Below, one piece after another: positions 26,320 to 38,990 of a stretch of DNA of 64,000 nt (position 1 is its first letter; each line of letters begins with the position of its first letter). The notes beneath the pieces were generated by a model. That model ran no database searches, was not told where the DNA came from, and was given only the letters and a program-made list of their open reading frames with translations. Made by a program: the position numbers and the translations under genes. This DNA is from Brienomyrus brachyistius. Its lineage: Eukaryota > Chordata > Actinopteri > Osteoglossiformes > Mormyridae. The stretch spans positions 9,630,363-9,694,362 of the forward strand of contig NC_064535.1 in the NCBI RefSeq assembly GCF_023856365.1, read 5' to 3'.

Positions 26320-27395
26320 AAAGGCCTCCTTGATTCAGGGGAAATATGCATGAATAGATCAGTATGAATCGATACACTGCAATTGCCAAACTGTAAAACA
26401 AAAAAGTGTCAAAGTTGAACTACCCAATGTTTAGAAACGACTGAAATCAAGATATGAAATATGCACACTGTGGAAATACAATAAATATTAAGAACTTTAT
26501 CGATCTCAGGGGAAATATTGACGCATACAGAGGCTAGAACATGGTGCTCAACATACAAGGTAAAAATAACTACTCAGAGTACAATGCATACAGCCTAGAG
26601 ATGCTTTTACTAAACAGATTTCAGGAAAAAAAATGTTGAAACTAGTTAAAGTCAATTAACACATTTCGGTACCAAGCCACAGTCATAAATAATATGCAAT
26701 GAACACTTGAATGAAGTGTTAATATCCTTAATAAGATGACGCTGTTCCTGTCCAAGCCGGTTCAAGAACTTTCTTAAATTCCAGTTTAGATGGAACACAT
26801 ATACCAGCAGGCTATCTTACCAGCCTGTTAGTTCTTAAGACTGGTATCTTAACACCAGCATATTTAATAAAATAGCGTTTTGGCTACAGTTTTAGAATGC
26901 GTGTCATCATTATATAAGCTATGTGCACAGCTTACAGATTTCTGGTGGTGAAGCAGAAATTCACGCATCATCCACGTAACCTTACTGCTGCATAAATGAG
27001 CAAAACTGGAATTCTAATGTTACAGCAGCACTGGAAATGGGAGCAATGTTTAGATAATCCCTTCACAGTTTTCATTTGCTCTCAGAGCTTGTCAGGAGCA
27101 CATGCCGATCAATCACAGGTTTAATGCAATAACTGTAAAATTTAATTCCTGGATTTACAGCACTCTGCAGGAAAGAGCAATGCATGTATATCATTTGATA
27201 TGAAGTAAATATACATCTGTATATGAAGTTTTTATATAGTGATTGTCATTAAAATCTTAACCACGTGACCTGGCATGTAGTTGCATTATAACTAGATGTG
27301 TTTCTTGGCAACTAATTACCTACATCTGCTTGCAAACATAAATGTGACAGAATGAAAAGGCAAAAGAAATATCCATTCTGTGTTAAACTGGCATG
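26320..27395. other. Gene-free interval
   Basis: AT-rich DNA. No exon or distinctive structure was recognised. Confidence 0.45.
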
Positions 27396-27399
27396 CCGT

Positions 27400-27506
27400 T
27401 CCATGCATCCCCTGCCTTTCGCCCTGCGTTTTCTCATACAGCATCTGGGCTCAGTGCGACCCTGTACTGGAAGTGGTTATATGGAAGATAGACGGATGGA
27501 CGGAAT
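27400..27506 (+). mobile_element. SINE 3' fragment
   Basis: CATCCCCTGCCTTTCGCCCT, CAGTGCGACCCTGTACTGG and AAGTGGTTATATGGAAGATAG with a GACGGATGGACGGA tail match the SINE 3' region in degenerate form. Confidence 0.5.
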
Positions 27507-27509
27507 ACA

Positions 27510-30500
27510 TATGAACAGATGTTTCCAATATGTCAGACTTCAACCAACTGGCAAATAACGCGGAGCATTAGATTGCACGAGTCCCCAGTTATTTGGGCTT
27601 ACTCACAACATCTGTGACCTGATGGAAGATGATAGGATCTTCGGGGTGGCTGACGTTGTCCTCTGTGCAGAGGGAGGCAATGACCAGCATTGAGCCATCA
27701 TTGTAGAAGAGCAGGACCATAGTGCTGGTAGGGTACTGCTCTAATTGACATTTCTTGTTAAAAGGGCCCCAAAATCATTAGAGAGCCCACGTTAAAAATG
27801 TAATCAATACCCTCACTGAGTAATTTCAGCCTTCTTCTTCTGAACATATGTCTCATAATCCTAATGCTTTCTAGGTTTTCTAGCACCCAATTCATATACC
27901 TTACTGCAGTAATATGTCTTCTAATCTCAAAAGCATAATAGTCTATATACCATTTTACCCATCGACGTGTTTGTCACAGGGTGTGAGTATAACATGACAG
28001 ACATCCACTCAGTCAGTTCGTGGAAATTCATTTACTTCTTTCTACTTCTTTCCTGTACTTTCCTACAGGGGGCCAGATACCCAGTGACGAATCTTATGAT
28101 TGAATTTAAAATAAAACCATGAAACCCTGTTGGATCCAAGGAGAAACAAAATTACAAGGCACCAAAGCCATCTTGTAAAAGTTTCTAAACTGTTAAATAG
28201 GTTAAACGATAGTTCTAATTAACTGAATAAGATGCAGATAACTTTGCCAACACACAGGCTGATCAGTTTCTTACCTGCTTACCAAAAAAAGGCAATAATG
28301 CAGCAAGTTTGGTAGTTCAAACTGTATTTTCTTCTTAGTTGTACATAATTCAATACGATGACGTTCAACAATCAACCCGTCTACTGTCACAAAGTTTAAA
28401 AATTAGCACAATCTTCTCCATAATTTTCAGAATACTCCTTCCTCCTAAAAGCTACATACTTGAGATGTTTCCCCCGCAACGGGGAAAAAAAGCTGTGCAT
28501 CAGTGATATAGGTTTATGGCGTCTATTATTTTTGTCATGAAGTACACTTGCTTTTCACTTACCCGTGGATTTGATTAATACTAAAGCACAACGCAGCATC
28601 CCAACAAATCTTCAATGCAATGCCAGCTACTGTCTTCTTCAGTCCAGCCACTTCAAATCATTTTGACAGCCCCCACTATTAAAATTTGTAATTCATACCT
28701 GCCATTTAGGCAATACATAATACTCAGTATTCTTTATAAACACCAGCCGTTGGCCTGGGATTACATTCCTCGTGCCATCATCTTGTATCCTAAATCAGAA
28801 ACCCAGGCTGCCAGGTCATGCAGATTCTCATAACCCTACAATGTGCAAACATCCATCCCAAAGAGCATTACGGAGACTGATGACATAATGGCCAAAACTG
28901 ATGGCGTAATGACCGCTGTGGAACTAATAAACAGCTTCATTCACAGAAGCTGTTCTACGCTCGCCTATCTGTCACAAATTCATCCCTGTACCTTGATGGT
29001 GCAAAAGTTACCCATAAATCACCGCCGTTATCTAATGCAATCCATTTACAGGGAGCACAGCACTGTTGCTGAAATTGGGTCAAGAATAATCTGTGGAGCT
29101 GAAAGCCTTTTAAGCTATGAAGCCATGTGTAATGTAGCCATTTACACAGAGACAAAAGCTGAGCGTTATCCTTTGGGAGGTAAGGAAGAACGAACGACTC
29201 ACCAATGACAAAGATTTCCAAAGCAGTTTTATTTAGGAAGAATCTATTTTACAGTCACCTTGTTGACAGGCAAATGGCAGTCAAAAAAATTAAGTTAGGG
29301 AACGGTTTCCATTCAGAGCAACTGTTCATAAAATGTTCCCGTTTTCACTCTGAAAAACACATTCTGTTATATTTCCTGGTGGTGACAAGCAACCAGTTTC
29401 CAGCGATGTACCTTCGAGCATAAATATAAAGGTTATTCTACAGAGGGGGCAGGTCTGTGACATGTTTCTACACTGCAAGCCATCATCATCTTATGCATTT
29501 TTAGTCAAAAGATGACGTTAAAACAAACATTAAGGACAACATAAATTACTCTATCAAACAGCATGTTTATTAAAAAAATGCCAATAGAAAGAAGCATGGA
29601 GATTTCACTATCAGTATTCTCTACACTCGTAATACGTGAAGAAAAAAAAAAATCACCACCGTGGAACAGAGTATAAGTGTTTTATCAAAGTGCAGAGAGA
29701 AACAAGTGTCAGTTGAGTCATGCCTACTAATATTTTAATTAATAGAAACTATTCATTTACACAATCACACACACACATACAGGATTGTTTGCCCTACTGT
29801 GAAAACTACAAAAAAATGCATCTTGAAAAATGTGAATTTCTAAAACAATATACATTAATTAAAATCTAGGCTTAATGAGGATTTCACAAAGTTTGCTTAG
29901 CTAAGTTTATCTTGGCGGTTAGCCAACCTATTCAGGGTGTGTTGATGTAGTAGCTTTAGAGGCCCTTGGGTCCCAGAGTCAAACTGACCTGGGAGAGATT
30001 CCAGTTACCATGACAATGACACTGGGCAGTACTCCATACCCCAGAAATGGGCAGAGTGTCCCTCTACAGTTGTCTTGCAAGAATGGGACAAAACATCTGC
30101 TCCTTTACTGTTTGTTTACGCTGCACTTTTTAATATGTAAATCTAAAAAATGACCAAAACAGATCAATCACATTCTTCATTAGGTTATTATACAAACTTC
30201 AAAATAAGACGCTGATAGCAAACATTACCAACAGAATGAAAAATAGAACAAAAATTATGTCCAATCATTAACAATTAGAAAATAAGGTCAAATAGTATAA
30301 AGATTTAACATTTACACACTAAGTGCCCCTTGCAGTACAGTTCTAGGGCATATTTTTGCTCTTATGCTGGAAATCGTAGTTTCCCATTGTGCACTAAGAT
30401 ACAAGTGATTCCAATTGTTTTATTTGTTAATGACCATCTCAGACAATGAGGCTAGCATGAACTGATGAAATCACCCAAATACTCATTTTGCGACATAGTA

Positions 30501-30600
30501 TAGCAAATAAAACTAATATCTAAGGGATCCACCCAAACTATATCAAAGACCTATGCAATTATGGTCTTTGGTTTTCTTAATTATCTGGTTAGACTCGCTT
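27510..30600. other. Gene-free interval
   Basis: An open frame of 121 codons at 28843-29208 on the plus strand has no recognisable domain, and another frame is open opposite it. I see no splice-site-flanked exon. Confidence 0.45.
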
Positions 30601-30609
30601 ACTTATTTT

Positions 30610-30870
30610 ATGGTGCTACGGGAATGGGAAAATAGTGTTTTTGGGCGGGTTTAACAAACTGAAGGACAATAAAACAGAAAAGGCAATCGATTTGTCTTTA
30701 GAAAAGGTGAAAGGATTATTGGTCACTATAGCTAAAAATGGTTTGGTCTGTTTTGGGGGCCACGGGAGGGGAAAAAGTAACCGGACAAAACTTGCGCACC
30801 TAGAGATCGCGCGATTTACGCGCTCAGTGCTGCGACCGGAGATCAAACGGAGCCCAAAATGCTACTGATC
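30610..30870. other. CpG-richer stretch open on both strands
   Basis: Frames of about 76 codons are open on both strands. The plus-strand peptide is rich in K, L and G (for example FGGHGRGKSN), but I recognise no family. The 3' half contains CGCGCGATTTACGCGC, unusually CpG-rich for this AT-rich desert. Possibly a relic of a transposable element or an unmethylated regulatory patch. Confidence 0.3.
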
Positions 30871-30879
30871 GCGGCACAT

Positions 30880-31735
30880 TACATCTATTTAATGTTTGGA
30901 TTTAGAAATGCTGTTCTCAAAACTATGATTCGGCTTCAATTCGAATAATCCTGTTACCCAAAAACGAGAGAGATTTTGGGATGTATTTACATACCCAAGC
31001 CACATGCAGTATAGACAAAAACTATTAAGAATATTTGTGCATCAGTCACTCATAAAATGATCTTAGACGTAAATAGCGTTGACTAGACAGCAGCGATAAT
31101 TTGGAGATGGCGTGTTACACTTTATTGTTCCCGATGCATTTTGAAGGAAAAAAATCCATCCAGTCGGACTGTTAAAATGCAAACTCGGCATGAATTTCTG
31201 TAGCCAGTACTATATTATTCGGTATCCCGTAATGTCAAAACGCACCACAGATCTAGCACACTCGCGTTCTCCAAATAAATAGTCCTGTAAGCAAAAAAAC
31301 AGAGGAAATTAACCACCAAGCTCTACCAACGGTGTATTTACTGCCACCACCCTCCCAAAAAAGAAAACGAATTACATCTGCTGCATTACTAAAACCACAA
31401 GACAAACAGGTGAAATATAACAATGCGAGAAAATAAATGTCAGACACAAGTAATTCCAGTAAATATAATTAAGCGTCCTACTCCCAGCATGCATTTCTCT
31501 GACCAGGAAGTTACAGACATAATATGATGATAAAGAAAGACGAAAAAGAAACAGACCGCCTATTCCATAGTAATGATACTCATTCCTTCTACTTCCTTTA
31601 ACACTGAAGCATTTCCGATGTCAATGTATCCGTCATGTGACACAAGGGGCGCAGTTTTCAGTTGTTCCTGTCTTCTCCTCCCTGCCTTTCCTGTGTACGT
31701 ATATACACGTGGACGATAATGTGGCTGGTACTGTT
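30880..31735. other. Gene-free interval
   Basis: Nothing recognisable beyond AT-rich single-copy DNA. Confidence 0.4.
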
Positions 31736-31739
31736 GCTT

Positions 31740-31890
31740 GGTACCTCCGGGGTTGATGGTGGGGTTTGCATGTTCCCGTTTTCGCATGGCTTTCCTCCCA
31801 AGACACGTCAGGCGAAGTGGCATATCTAAATTGCCCCTACTGTGTGCCCTGTGGTGCACTGACACCTCATCCTGGGTGAAGCTGAGCTCC
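31740..31890 (+). mobile_element. Diverged SINE body
   Basis: GGGGTTTGCATGTTCCCGTT, GGCTTTCCTCCCAAGACACG, CTAAATTGCCCCTAC and CCTGTGGTGCACTGACACC follow the usual order of fish SINE bodies (GTTTGCATGTTCTCC, TTTCCTCC, AAATTGCCC, GCCCTGTG). The tRNA-like head and the tail are not clear. Confidence 0.55.
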
Positions 31891-32254
31891 ATCACGAAAC
31901 TACGATAAACAGATGTGATATCGATTTATATATAGGGCTATGCATACTTTTAAAATACTTAAAATAAAACTTGGACCTTGCATTCCACGCAAACTTAATT
32001 TTAGCTATGACATTAATTGCATAATATAGAAAATCTTGTCATCTTGTCAGTTGTGTTTATTTCAAAGTTCTATTTTATGATATAGTGTCATTTAATTTGT
32101 CTACTTATTTCCGGGCTATCGCTAGTGTTTGTTTTAAAGCAACGATTGCTGATATAAACGAACATTAATAATGCCAAGTATCTTATTTAGTATGTGCTGT
32201 TCTGTGTTGTGAGTGGAATACTCTGGACCATAGCCCCAAGTGATCTAACTACAC

Positions 32255-32270
32255 GGACGGACGGACGGAC

Positions 32271-32337
<67 letters not shown>
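32255..32337. repeat. (GACG)n-(GATA)n microsatellite
   Basis: Three or so GACG units run into about 17 GATA units. Confidence 0.95.
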
Positions 32338-32688
32338 CTGATTTGTGTGTTACGCAAAACCTATCTATCTAACAGATATCCTCACCTGGCCCTAAGTATT
32401 TTATTGTTATTTGAACAGACATGTTATAATGATGTTTGTTATTTAAAGTGTGATTTTAAAAATCAGGTGATTCTATGTTTATTCATTCAATACTTTTGGC
32501 ACATAAGGGAAAGTTCTGTCTCAAGTGTAGGCCTACCTGTGGTAAATAGATGGTAATTTCTGCGGATAATTTCAAAAATAAATGAAAGATATTTCAAAGG
32601 TACGTAGGCCCGTTCCTCAGTGATCATTGTTAATGTGTCAAAGAAGTGTTACACCACAAGAAAAGGGGCATGGCTGGAATGAAAGGAT

Positions 32689-32694
32689 TTTATT
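32689..32694 (-). terminator. Candidate polyadenylation signal for HMX2
   Basis: A minus-strand AATAAA lies about 450 nt past the HMX2 stop. A variant ATTAAA at 32992-32997 is nearer, about 147 nt past the stop. Either could be used. Confidence 0.25.
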
Positions 32695-33143
32695 GAGTTA
32701 AAGATGGGGAGTTTGTAAGGTGTAACTGTGGCAAATGTAGAGACCGTAGCTATTTTTATAAGCATAGTTATTCTGTCTTCACATAGATTACGAAGAGCGG
32801 TCTCAGAAATGATGTTCTGTCTTTTTAGGATGCCTGAATTTTGTTGCTGGTTTTAGCAAATATTAAATTAGGCCTATTACTTTGACAAGTTAAATTAGTA
32901 ATTCCTTATCGGCCTATAACACGTAAAATTCGGCAAAAGTAAGGACTAACACCAAATTAAAGAGTACAAAATAATATATACACATTGTGTATTTAATATA
33001 TATATGTATATATTCAGAGATATATATATATAATACTTCCCATATGTTGTAACGTAATATAAATTTACATAGATTAAGCCAAACTTAAACTTATGTATGT
33101 TCCTTTTAAACCTTTGTACATTTATGCTGACATCATCATGAAG

Positions 33144-34703
33144 TCAATATTCAATCTTGTTATAAAGATTGTATAGTGGTAGCGCCGGTAAATTGCTGCC
33201 AGGATAATACAGAGGCGTTGGAAAGGCGATAGATCTCGGGACTGGCACCCGCAGCAATGAATTGTCTCTAAACACAAGGGGCATCCCAACTAAAGTCTGT
33301 GCTGAAGCGTGTGCTATGTTCGCCGCTTCCAGTTCGGCCGAGAGCTGCCTTTTCCATTTGTTTCTTCTGTTTTGAAACCATGTTTTCACCTGAGTTTCAG
33401 TCAGTTGGAGACTCGAAGCCAAACAGGCTCGTTCGGAGCTGCTCAGATATCGTTTCATGTCAAATGTCGACTCGAGCTGGTACACTTGGCTCCGTGAGAA
33501 TACTGTGCGCGTTTTCTTCTTTGCAGAATTACTCTGTTTCTCTGCTCCATCTCTTTGCCTCTCCTCGGACATTGGTGACATTTGGCTACACGCTCTTTCT
33601 TGCTCCTCTTCCTCTTTGTAATCCTGAGGAGGCTGCAGACGCTCTTTCCCACCTTCCGCGAGACTAATTCCTTTTCTGGCATCTAAAATAAAAACAAGTA
33701 ATCCGCGAATTATTAATGACTGAGGTATGATAGGTAAGTTTTGTAGAGCCAATAGTGAAATATTGAGACGACACACAATATAACACTGACCTACAATGTT
33801 TAGTAATGCAATTTAATAATAGGCCATTGTTTTTGTTATCATCATGTTGAAGTAGTTACATGCATTTATGTGCAATAATATAGTACATTGTACGTTCTGT
33901 TCTATCTATTGTAATATAATAAGGGCAGCGTGTAACAAAATATAAATGTTATGTAGGCTAAGTAAATTGTAAAATGTGCTTGTTTTCAGATGTCTGAACA
34001 CTGATTTATTTATCCGCTGGCCTCAGTAAATGCAATATTAAATTCTAACGCTTTATTGGATACTTTGTACAAGAGGTAATTAAATTTTAGCTTTGAGTGT
34101 GTGATAGACTGTTGAAAGGTTAAAAGTACCCAGCGGAAAAAAACAATGTATAATAGGACTAACAGGAGCATGATACTAATTATAATAAGGTTACGGTGTG
34201 CGGTCAATTGAGAAAATGTAACACATTTATTCTAAAAGCCTGTTTAATCAATTAACGGACTCAACTGAATTTGCAATAAGAGGAAATTAATTTAATTGAC
34301 GTTTCACGTGTTCTCAGACGAGTCAAATAAAATACAGAGCACTTTAAATGTAACAGAGATTTTTCAAAAAGGCTCCTGGAAATACTAATTAAACAACAGC
34401 AATATATAATTATTTCGTCAATATTAACATATACTTACTTAGACAAGAAAAGTTAAGTGGTTTGTGCTGGTTGCATGAGCTACTGTTGCCGGACCCAGAG
34501 CAAAAACACTCCGCAGAATCTTCGCCGCTGCATTCCCCCTCCGACGACACGGACAGCGCGCGCTTCCTCTGCAGCCCTCCATGGAAGTTCTCCTTCGCAC
34601 CTGATCGCGCACCGTCCGATCTGGTGCCTAGGATTGACTGAATAGTAAAGCTGGAGATTGGGGCCGGCGAGCATTTGCTACCGTTGTCTTCTGTCGTGTT
34701 CAT
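33144..34703 (-). CDS. hmx2: Homeobox protein HMX2 (NKX5-2), two exons, complete
   Basis: This gene encodes an NK-like homeodomain transcription factor, partner and partial substitute of HMX3 in ear, lateral line and hypothalamus. Exon 1 is 34439-34703, with ATG at 34701-34703, A at -3 and donor A|GTAAGT. Exon 2 is 33144-33682, with acceptor TTTTAG| and the stop at 33144-33146. The phase-1 join gives 267 aa, close to known HMX2 proteins. Family features are [10 protein letters not shown] near residue 17, [12 protein letters not shown] near residue 47 and an acidic linker. The homeodomain is residues 143-202, with WFQNRR, Asn51 at residue 193 and the HMX2-type Thr at homeodomain position 47 (QVKTWF, where HMX3 has QVKIWF). 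The C-terminus ends [14 protein letters not shown], the HMX2 signature. It lies about 7.8 kb downstream of HMX3 on the same strand, the same order as the mammalian HMX3-HMX2 pair. Very secure. Confidence 0.97.
33683..34438 (-). other. hmx2: HMX2 intron 1
   Basis: This 756-nt phase-1 intron has a consensus GTAAGT donor and a TTTTATTTTAG acceptor on the minus strand. It is AT-rich and holds no recognisable exon. Its position and phase match the HMX3 intron. Confidence 0.85.
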
Positions 34704-34738
34704 TCTGGATTCATAACACCTAAGCCGAAGAAAGTTTT

Positions 34739-34746
34739 ATTTGCAT
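34739..34746 (-). promoter_or_regulatory. Octamer motif just upstream of HMX2
   Basis: A perfect octamer (ATGCAAAT on the minus strand), the classical POU-factor site, lies about 36 bp before the HMX2 start codon and runs into an AT-rich AAATAAAAC stretch that could act as a TATA-like element. A second perfect octamer is at 34972-34979. Binding is inferred from the motif alone. Confidence 0.3.
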
Positions 34747-34971
34747 ATGCTTCTCCCTGCTTGAAGTTAATTTAGAAGTATAGAAAATGACCAGACCATA
34801 GGTACTAAAATGTTCTGGAGAAACGCCAGGCGGGAAAAATGTTTTGGAATGCCCCTTTCATAACGTTTCATTAAAGTTTGTAGTTGTTTTTCTCGGAGCC
34901 CACGGTGCACGAATGTATTTCTGCCTGCTTCCACGCTCTCTCGACTAAAGCCAGTATTGTGGCGTCGCTTC

Positions 34972-34979
34972 ATTTGCAT
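34972..34979 (-). promoter_or_regulatory. Second octamer motif upstream of HMX2, next to a CCAAT word
   Basis: This is a second perfect ATGCAAAT on the minus strand, about 270 bp before the HMX2 ATG. A plus-strand GCCAATCAC word follows at 34999-35007. The pairing of two octamers within 240 bp in a promoter-proximal region is suggestive only. Confidence 0.25.
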
Positions 34980-36160
34980 GTAGGTAAGATCCCCCTGAGC
35001 CAATCACAGTCGTAACGTGAACCCCGGAAATTTCAAACTTGAAAAGACAGTGGATAGAAAGCCACTGGTAGAAAAATATTCAAGAATAGGTTTAGACAAG
35101 TGTATGGGGTTAATTTGAACGGGCAAAATAATAGTCTACTTATAACAATATGCAGGTCCATGATGCAACTGTCGTGTTTGGAATATTTTAAAGCCTAATA
35201 ATTATTCAGAGCAGAATCGGCAGTATATAGTGAAATAAATCAGGTTGTAAAATGCATACAGTAGTAAAGATTCATTCCCTACTTTTATTCATATATATAT
35301 ATATAATATTATAAGACAGTAATTTCATTATGTGTGTGTTTGTGTATCTTCCTATGTATAATCTTCTCTCAATGTGACTTTGTGGGGAGTCGAGACATCA
35401 TGCGAGCGTATGTTTTTTTTTTAATAGAATTCAACATTCAGAATAGACTTGTGGGGGGGGGGGGGGGGTCAGTCCTCATCTAGTATTTTGTCTTATTCGG
35501 CTAAAGTATGTAGCATAACTGAAGAATAAAAAAAGAATAATGAATTTCTTCCGTACATTTCAACTTTACAGTCTGGCTGCAGGTACAAGTTATTTGCAAA
35601 ATTAAAAATCCAACCAAATATTTTCAAGCCGTATATACGTGTGTGTGTGTGTGTCTGTGTGTGTGTTTATATATACGTTTGTAAATGGATTCCTGGATGT
35701 GTATCGCATGATAAAACATTATTCCCTATATGAAAATAAACATTTTTAATTTAGCTTAACATATTAAATTCTTGATCCCTCCGTAATAATTCCATATACT
35801 ACCTGACGCATTTTAAATTCTTATTTTATTCAGTAGTTCAATGGGTTTTAACTACTAATCTAACACAATTTGTTATAAAAGATCTTCTCGTCTTTTAATT
35901 TATATTTTGCGTCTTTATTATTTTTCCTTTTTTATTAGTGGAATCGTTTTGTATTCTTGGAATTTATAGTCCCATCGTTATGAAAAGTTTTCTGAGAAAG
36001 CCTGATGTAGAAAAATTGGCACAAAAAAACGCACCGCCACCCATCAGCATTCCGAAAAAAGTCACGTTCATGAAGCACGTCTATTACCTCCAATTAAGAA
36101 CTAATTTTATCATTACAAGAGTAATGTCTTTTCTCCACAGACACATGGTGGCAGCCCTGC

Positions 36161-36187
36161 TAATTGATTGACTAATTGATTGGTTAG
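36161..36187. promoter_or_regulatory. Clustered homeodomain-type TAATTGATTG sites
   Basis: The ten-base word TAATTGATTG occurs twice, separated by two bases (36161-36170 and 36173-36182), followed by GTTAGG. TAATTG is a core recognised by many homeodomains. The site lies about 1.5 kb upstream of HMX2, between it and copy B. Autoregulation is possible but unproven; the HMX-preferred core CAAGTG is not present here. Confidence 0.25.
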
Positions 36188-36995
36188 GGGCGTGTCTATT
36201 CCCACCTCTTTTCATGTCTAGGGGGCAGGTGCAGCGTGGGGTGGGCACTTGTAATATATTATCACTTTTACTTCTTCCCATAGAAACTAGCGCATATAAT
36301 TAATAGCCAGCACGGTGTCGGCATTTTAACTCATAACTTTCAGACGTGTTTAAAATATTATAACCGATACCTCTCATGAAATCATATTTAATACATAACG
36401 TGAAGCAGGTAAAGTATCAAGCCTAAAAAGTACGTTTTTTGTTTACGCCTATTTTCTATTAAGAGCATATAATATAAAAAAAATGTCTGAGTTGAAGAAT
36501 TGAGTCAATATATTTTCAAACTAAGTAATTTAATAAGAAAAGCGAGTTAAATGACAATGCTTGGGAGATTTTTATGATACCCAAAAGGCTATAGGTACTG
36601 CATAAAACTTAGCTAATATCATAGTATTTAATTATGCATTAGGGGAAAACACATTTCAAAATTGCACTTTACACACGACTTTATCTCGTGAATGCCAGAT
36701 CAGACCTGACTTATTTTTGCGCATATTGCAGGTCCGTATTAGTTTACGACTTAATGAAACTCGCAGAAGACATGATTCTGGCTAAAAAGGAGAGAGAGAA
36801 CGGCATACCTATTCGTGTTCATCAATGATAAGACATTAATTTCAGTGTTTCTTATTAGACGACGGATTAAGTTATATAAAAAGAGTCTTGGATTCAAACT
36901 TAGACCACTATTAAAATGACGTATAACGTCAATGGCTATAAGTGAAGACTTAAAGCTACATAGTTACATGAGAAACCCGTAAAAATGTTTGGTTC

Positions 36996-37282
36996 AAATG
37001 GCGCATAGCCAGGAAGGGGCCGCAAGCAAAGAAAGCAAAGAACCGGCCGCCTCGGAACAGGAGAGCGCCCTGGAGGTGCACAATTTATGTAATCTGTGGC
37101 TTGAAATGAATTGGGTAATTTATTGGAAAACAGAAAGTCAAGAAGATTGGATCAGTATAGTCTATCCAAAGGCCCCTATCCATCAAGTTCCAATTAACAA
37201 CCTAACCATTGAGCTTTAATGGGTTTCCAATCTACTGCTCTGATAGACTCATCAATTCCTCGGGGGGAAATTAAGAAAATCG
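36996..37282 (-). promoter_or_regulatory. Putative conserved HMX enhancer, copy B (upstream of HMX2)
   Basis: This is the partner of the element at 52076-52350, about 2.3 kb upstream of the HMX2 start codon and between HMX3 and HMX2. Matching blocks are AAATGGCGC (36996-37004), CCTGGAGGTG (37069-37078), GAAATGAATTG.GTAATTTATTG (37103-37125), GATTGGATCAGTATAG (37145-37160) and the 66-base ungapped block 37217-37282. Hand counts give 25/27 for the third block and 52/66 for the last. Both copies have the same orientation, so both sit upstream of an HMX gene. Short open frames cross this element, but they are not preserved in copy A, so I do not call a gene. Confidence 0.6.
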
Positions 37283-38529
37283 ACCGCCCCGTGGCGTTAC
37301 GGTGTCATTCTTCTCTGCAACTATATGTCAAATTAAAAACACAATTAAAATTTAAACTGTTTCAATCAGAGCGTGCCCTGCAACCTATGTTTCACTTAAT
37401 AGAACTTTGATGAAAATCTGATGCTCGTATTCAATCACTATCGCAAAAGGCTGAAGGTTCTCTTCAAAAGAAGATTTCAATTTTCAAAAACACCGAAAAA
37501 TCCTGTACACAGCAGGATGTTAATCGGGCACTTTGTATCCAAAGAACTTATTGTAAGGCATTAAATAAAATATATTAAACGAGGCGTGGATGTACACAAA
37601 TATCTTCTTGCTTTGCTTAAGAAAAATATCGACTTGGCAACAAAAATCCAAAAGCGTCCTGCATGTTATCGTCTCTCTTTAAGTATTTTGAATATGTTCA
37701 GACGTATACTGATGTCTTAACGCCTCGGACATTTGTTGCCTTTTGTCACAGTTTGATTGTGGAAGAATATCTGCAGAGATCATTTAATTAGTAGGAACAT
37801 TTGTCTGCACAAAATTGAAGCGGATTTCCCAGACGTTTGACCAGTAACCTCTCAGTAATATAATTCAGTGGGGTGCAAAATCATTGTTCTTTTTCATATA
37901 TACCAATTTCATAGTTCAACACAAATTAATAAGTAGGACTACAAACTTCACACCACGCTCCATTAAAAAGATATTCTCTTTGTTATTAAAATGGTGATTT
38001 TTTTTACTATAGAGAAAATTCAATAACGAGTGACAGTATAGCGCTGTTTGTCCGCATCTGTGACAGGGAATGGAAATCAAAGAGTTAAAAAGAAATTACT
38101 TAAGCTGTTGCCCACTTGAACCACAAATAACTGGCACTATAATTTATAATGGGATCTGTTAAAATCAGGCACTCAACTTTCCATTTTAATGTAATACGCA
38201 AAGCAGCCACTGGTCACGTCCGATGTCTCGCTCTGTTTTTTTTACATGAAGTTGTCATACAGATGGGAATTATCGAATTGCGCATGTTTCACTTTTATTC
38301 AAGCAAATTTAGGTCATCGATGCTACCAAAACTTAACAGGAACAATGGCCTTTATTTGAAACAATATTTTACAGATGTTTTTCGATCAATACTATTTGTG
38401 GAATGATGCTATACCGAACTATTAATGCTCTTTAACGGGCTCGTGTTGAGTTTGCATCCTAGATAAGTCAATACGTAAGTGATTGTGGCGATATTGGAAT
38501 GTTCATGTTCTTTGGCAGTACTGCACTGC

Positions 38530-38623
<94 letters not shown>
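38530..38623. repeat. (CT)n-(CA)n compound microsatellite
   Basis: About 15 CT units are followed by about 31 CA units. Confidence 0.95.
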
Positions 38624-38624
<1 letters not shown>

Positions 38625-38926
38625 CGGCGCGCTTCCTTTCTCCCTCCCCCTCTCCCTACATCTATTTATGTGTGTATCTATCTAGTTTCGGTATTTTTCT
38701 AAGCATGTCAAAGCAGTTGCATATCGAATCTCTTGGCCAACAGTTACTTTGCTCTTTATGCATTTGTTTGTTGTTGATTTTTACAGTGAAATACTCATGA
38801 TTATTTTATCATTAAAATTGAATTGTCATCATTATTTCACGGTATATGTAAGAAGTTCAGTCGATTGAATATCCCTCTTCCTGAAACACATCAGTTAACA
38901 TTGATAAGTATAATGAAGCAACAGCA

Positions 38927-38959
38927 ACAACAATCCTCCTCCTCCTCTTCCTCCTTCTT

Positions 38960-38990
<31 letters not shown>
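38927..38990. repeat. CAA/TCC/TTC trinucleotide array
   Basis: CAACAGCAACAACAA passes into TCCTCC and then a run of about 13 TTC units; a polypurine-polypyrimidine tract. Confidence 0.9.

Larger units (their letters stand above)
31900..33140. other. Region downstream of HMX2
   Basis: AT-rich DNA that should hold the HMX2 3' UTR at its right end. A GACG/GATA microsatellite lies at 32255-32337 and TATA-rich DNA near 32975-33035. Confidence 0.5.
34710..36990. other. HMX2 proximal upstream DNA
   Basis: Promoter-proximal DNA to about 35050, then AT-rich sequence with a G run at about 35452-35468 and a GT array near 35640. A short ORF at 35938-36171 is not recognisable. The homeodomain-site pair at 36161-36187 is listed separately. 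Confidence 0.45.

Noticed and set aside
28843..29221. 121-codon plus-strand and 88-codon minus-strand frames
   Set aside because: Overlapping frames on both strands, no domain and no neighbouring exon.
36989..37410. Two consecutive short open frames over copy B as a small gene
   Set aside because: The paralogous copy A does not preserve these frames, so the conservation is not protein-coding.
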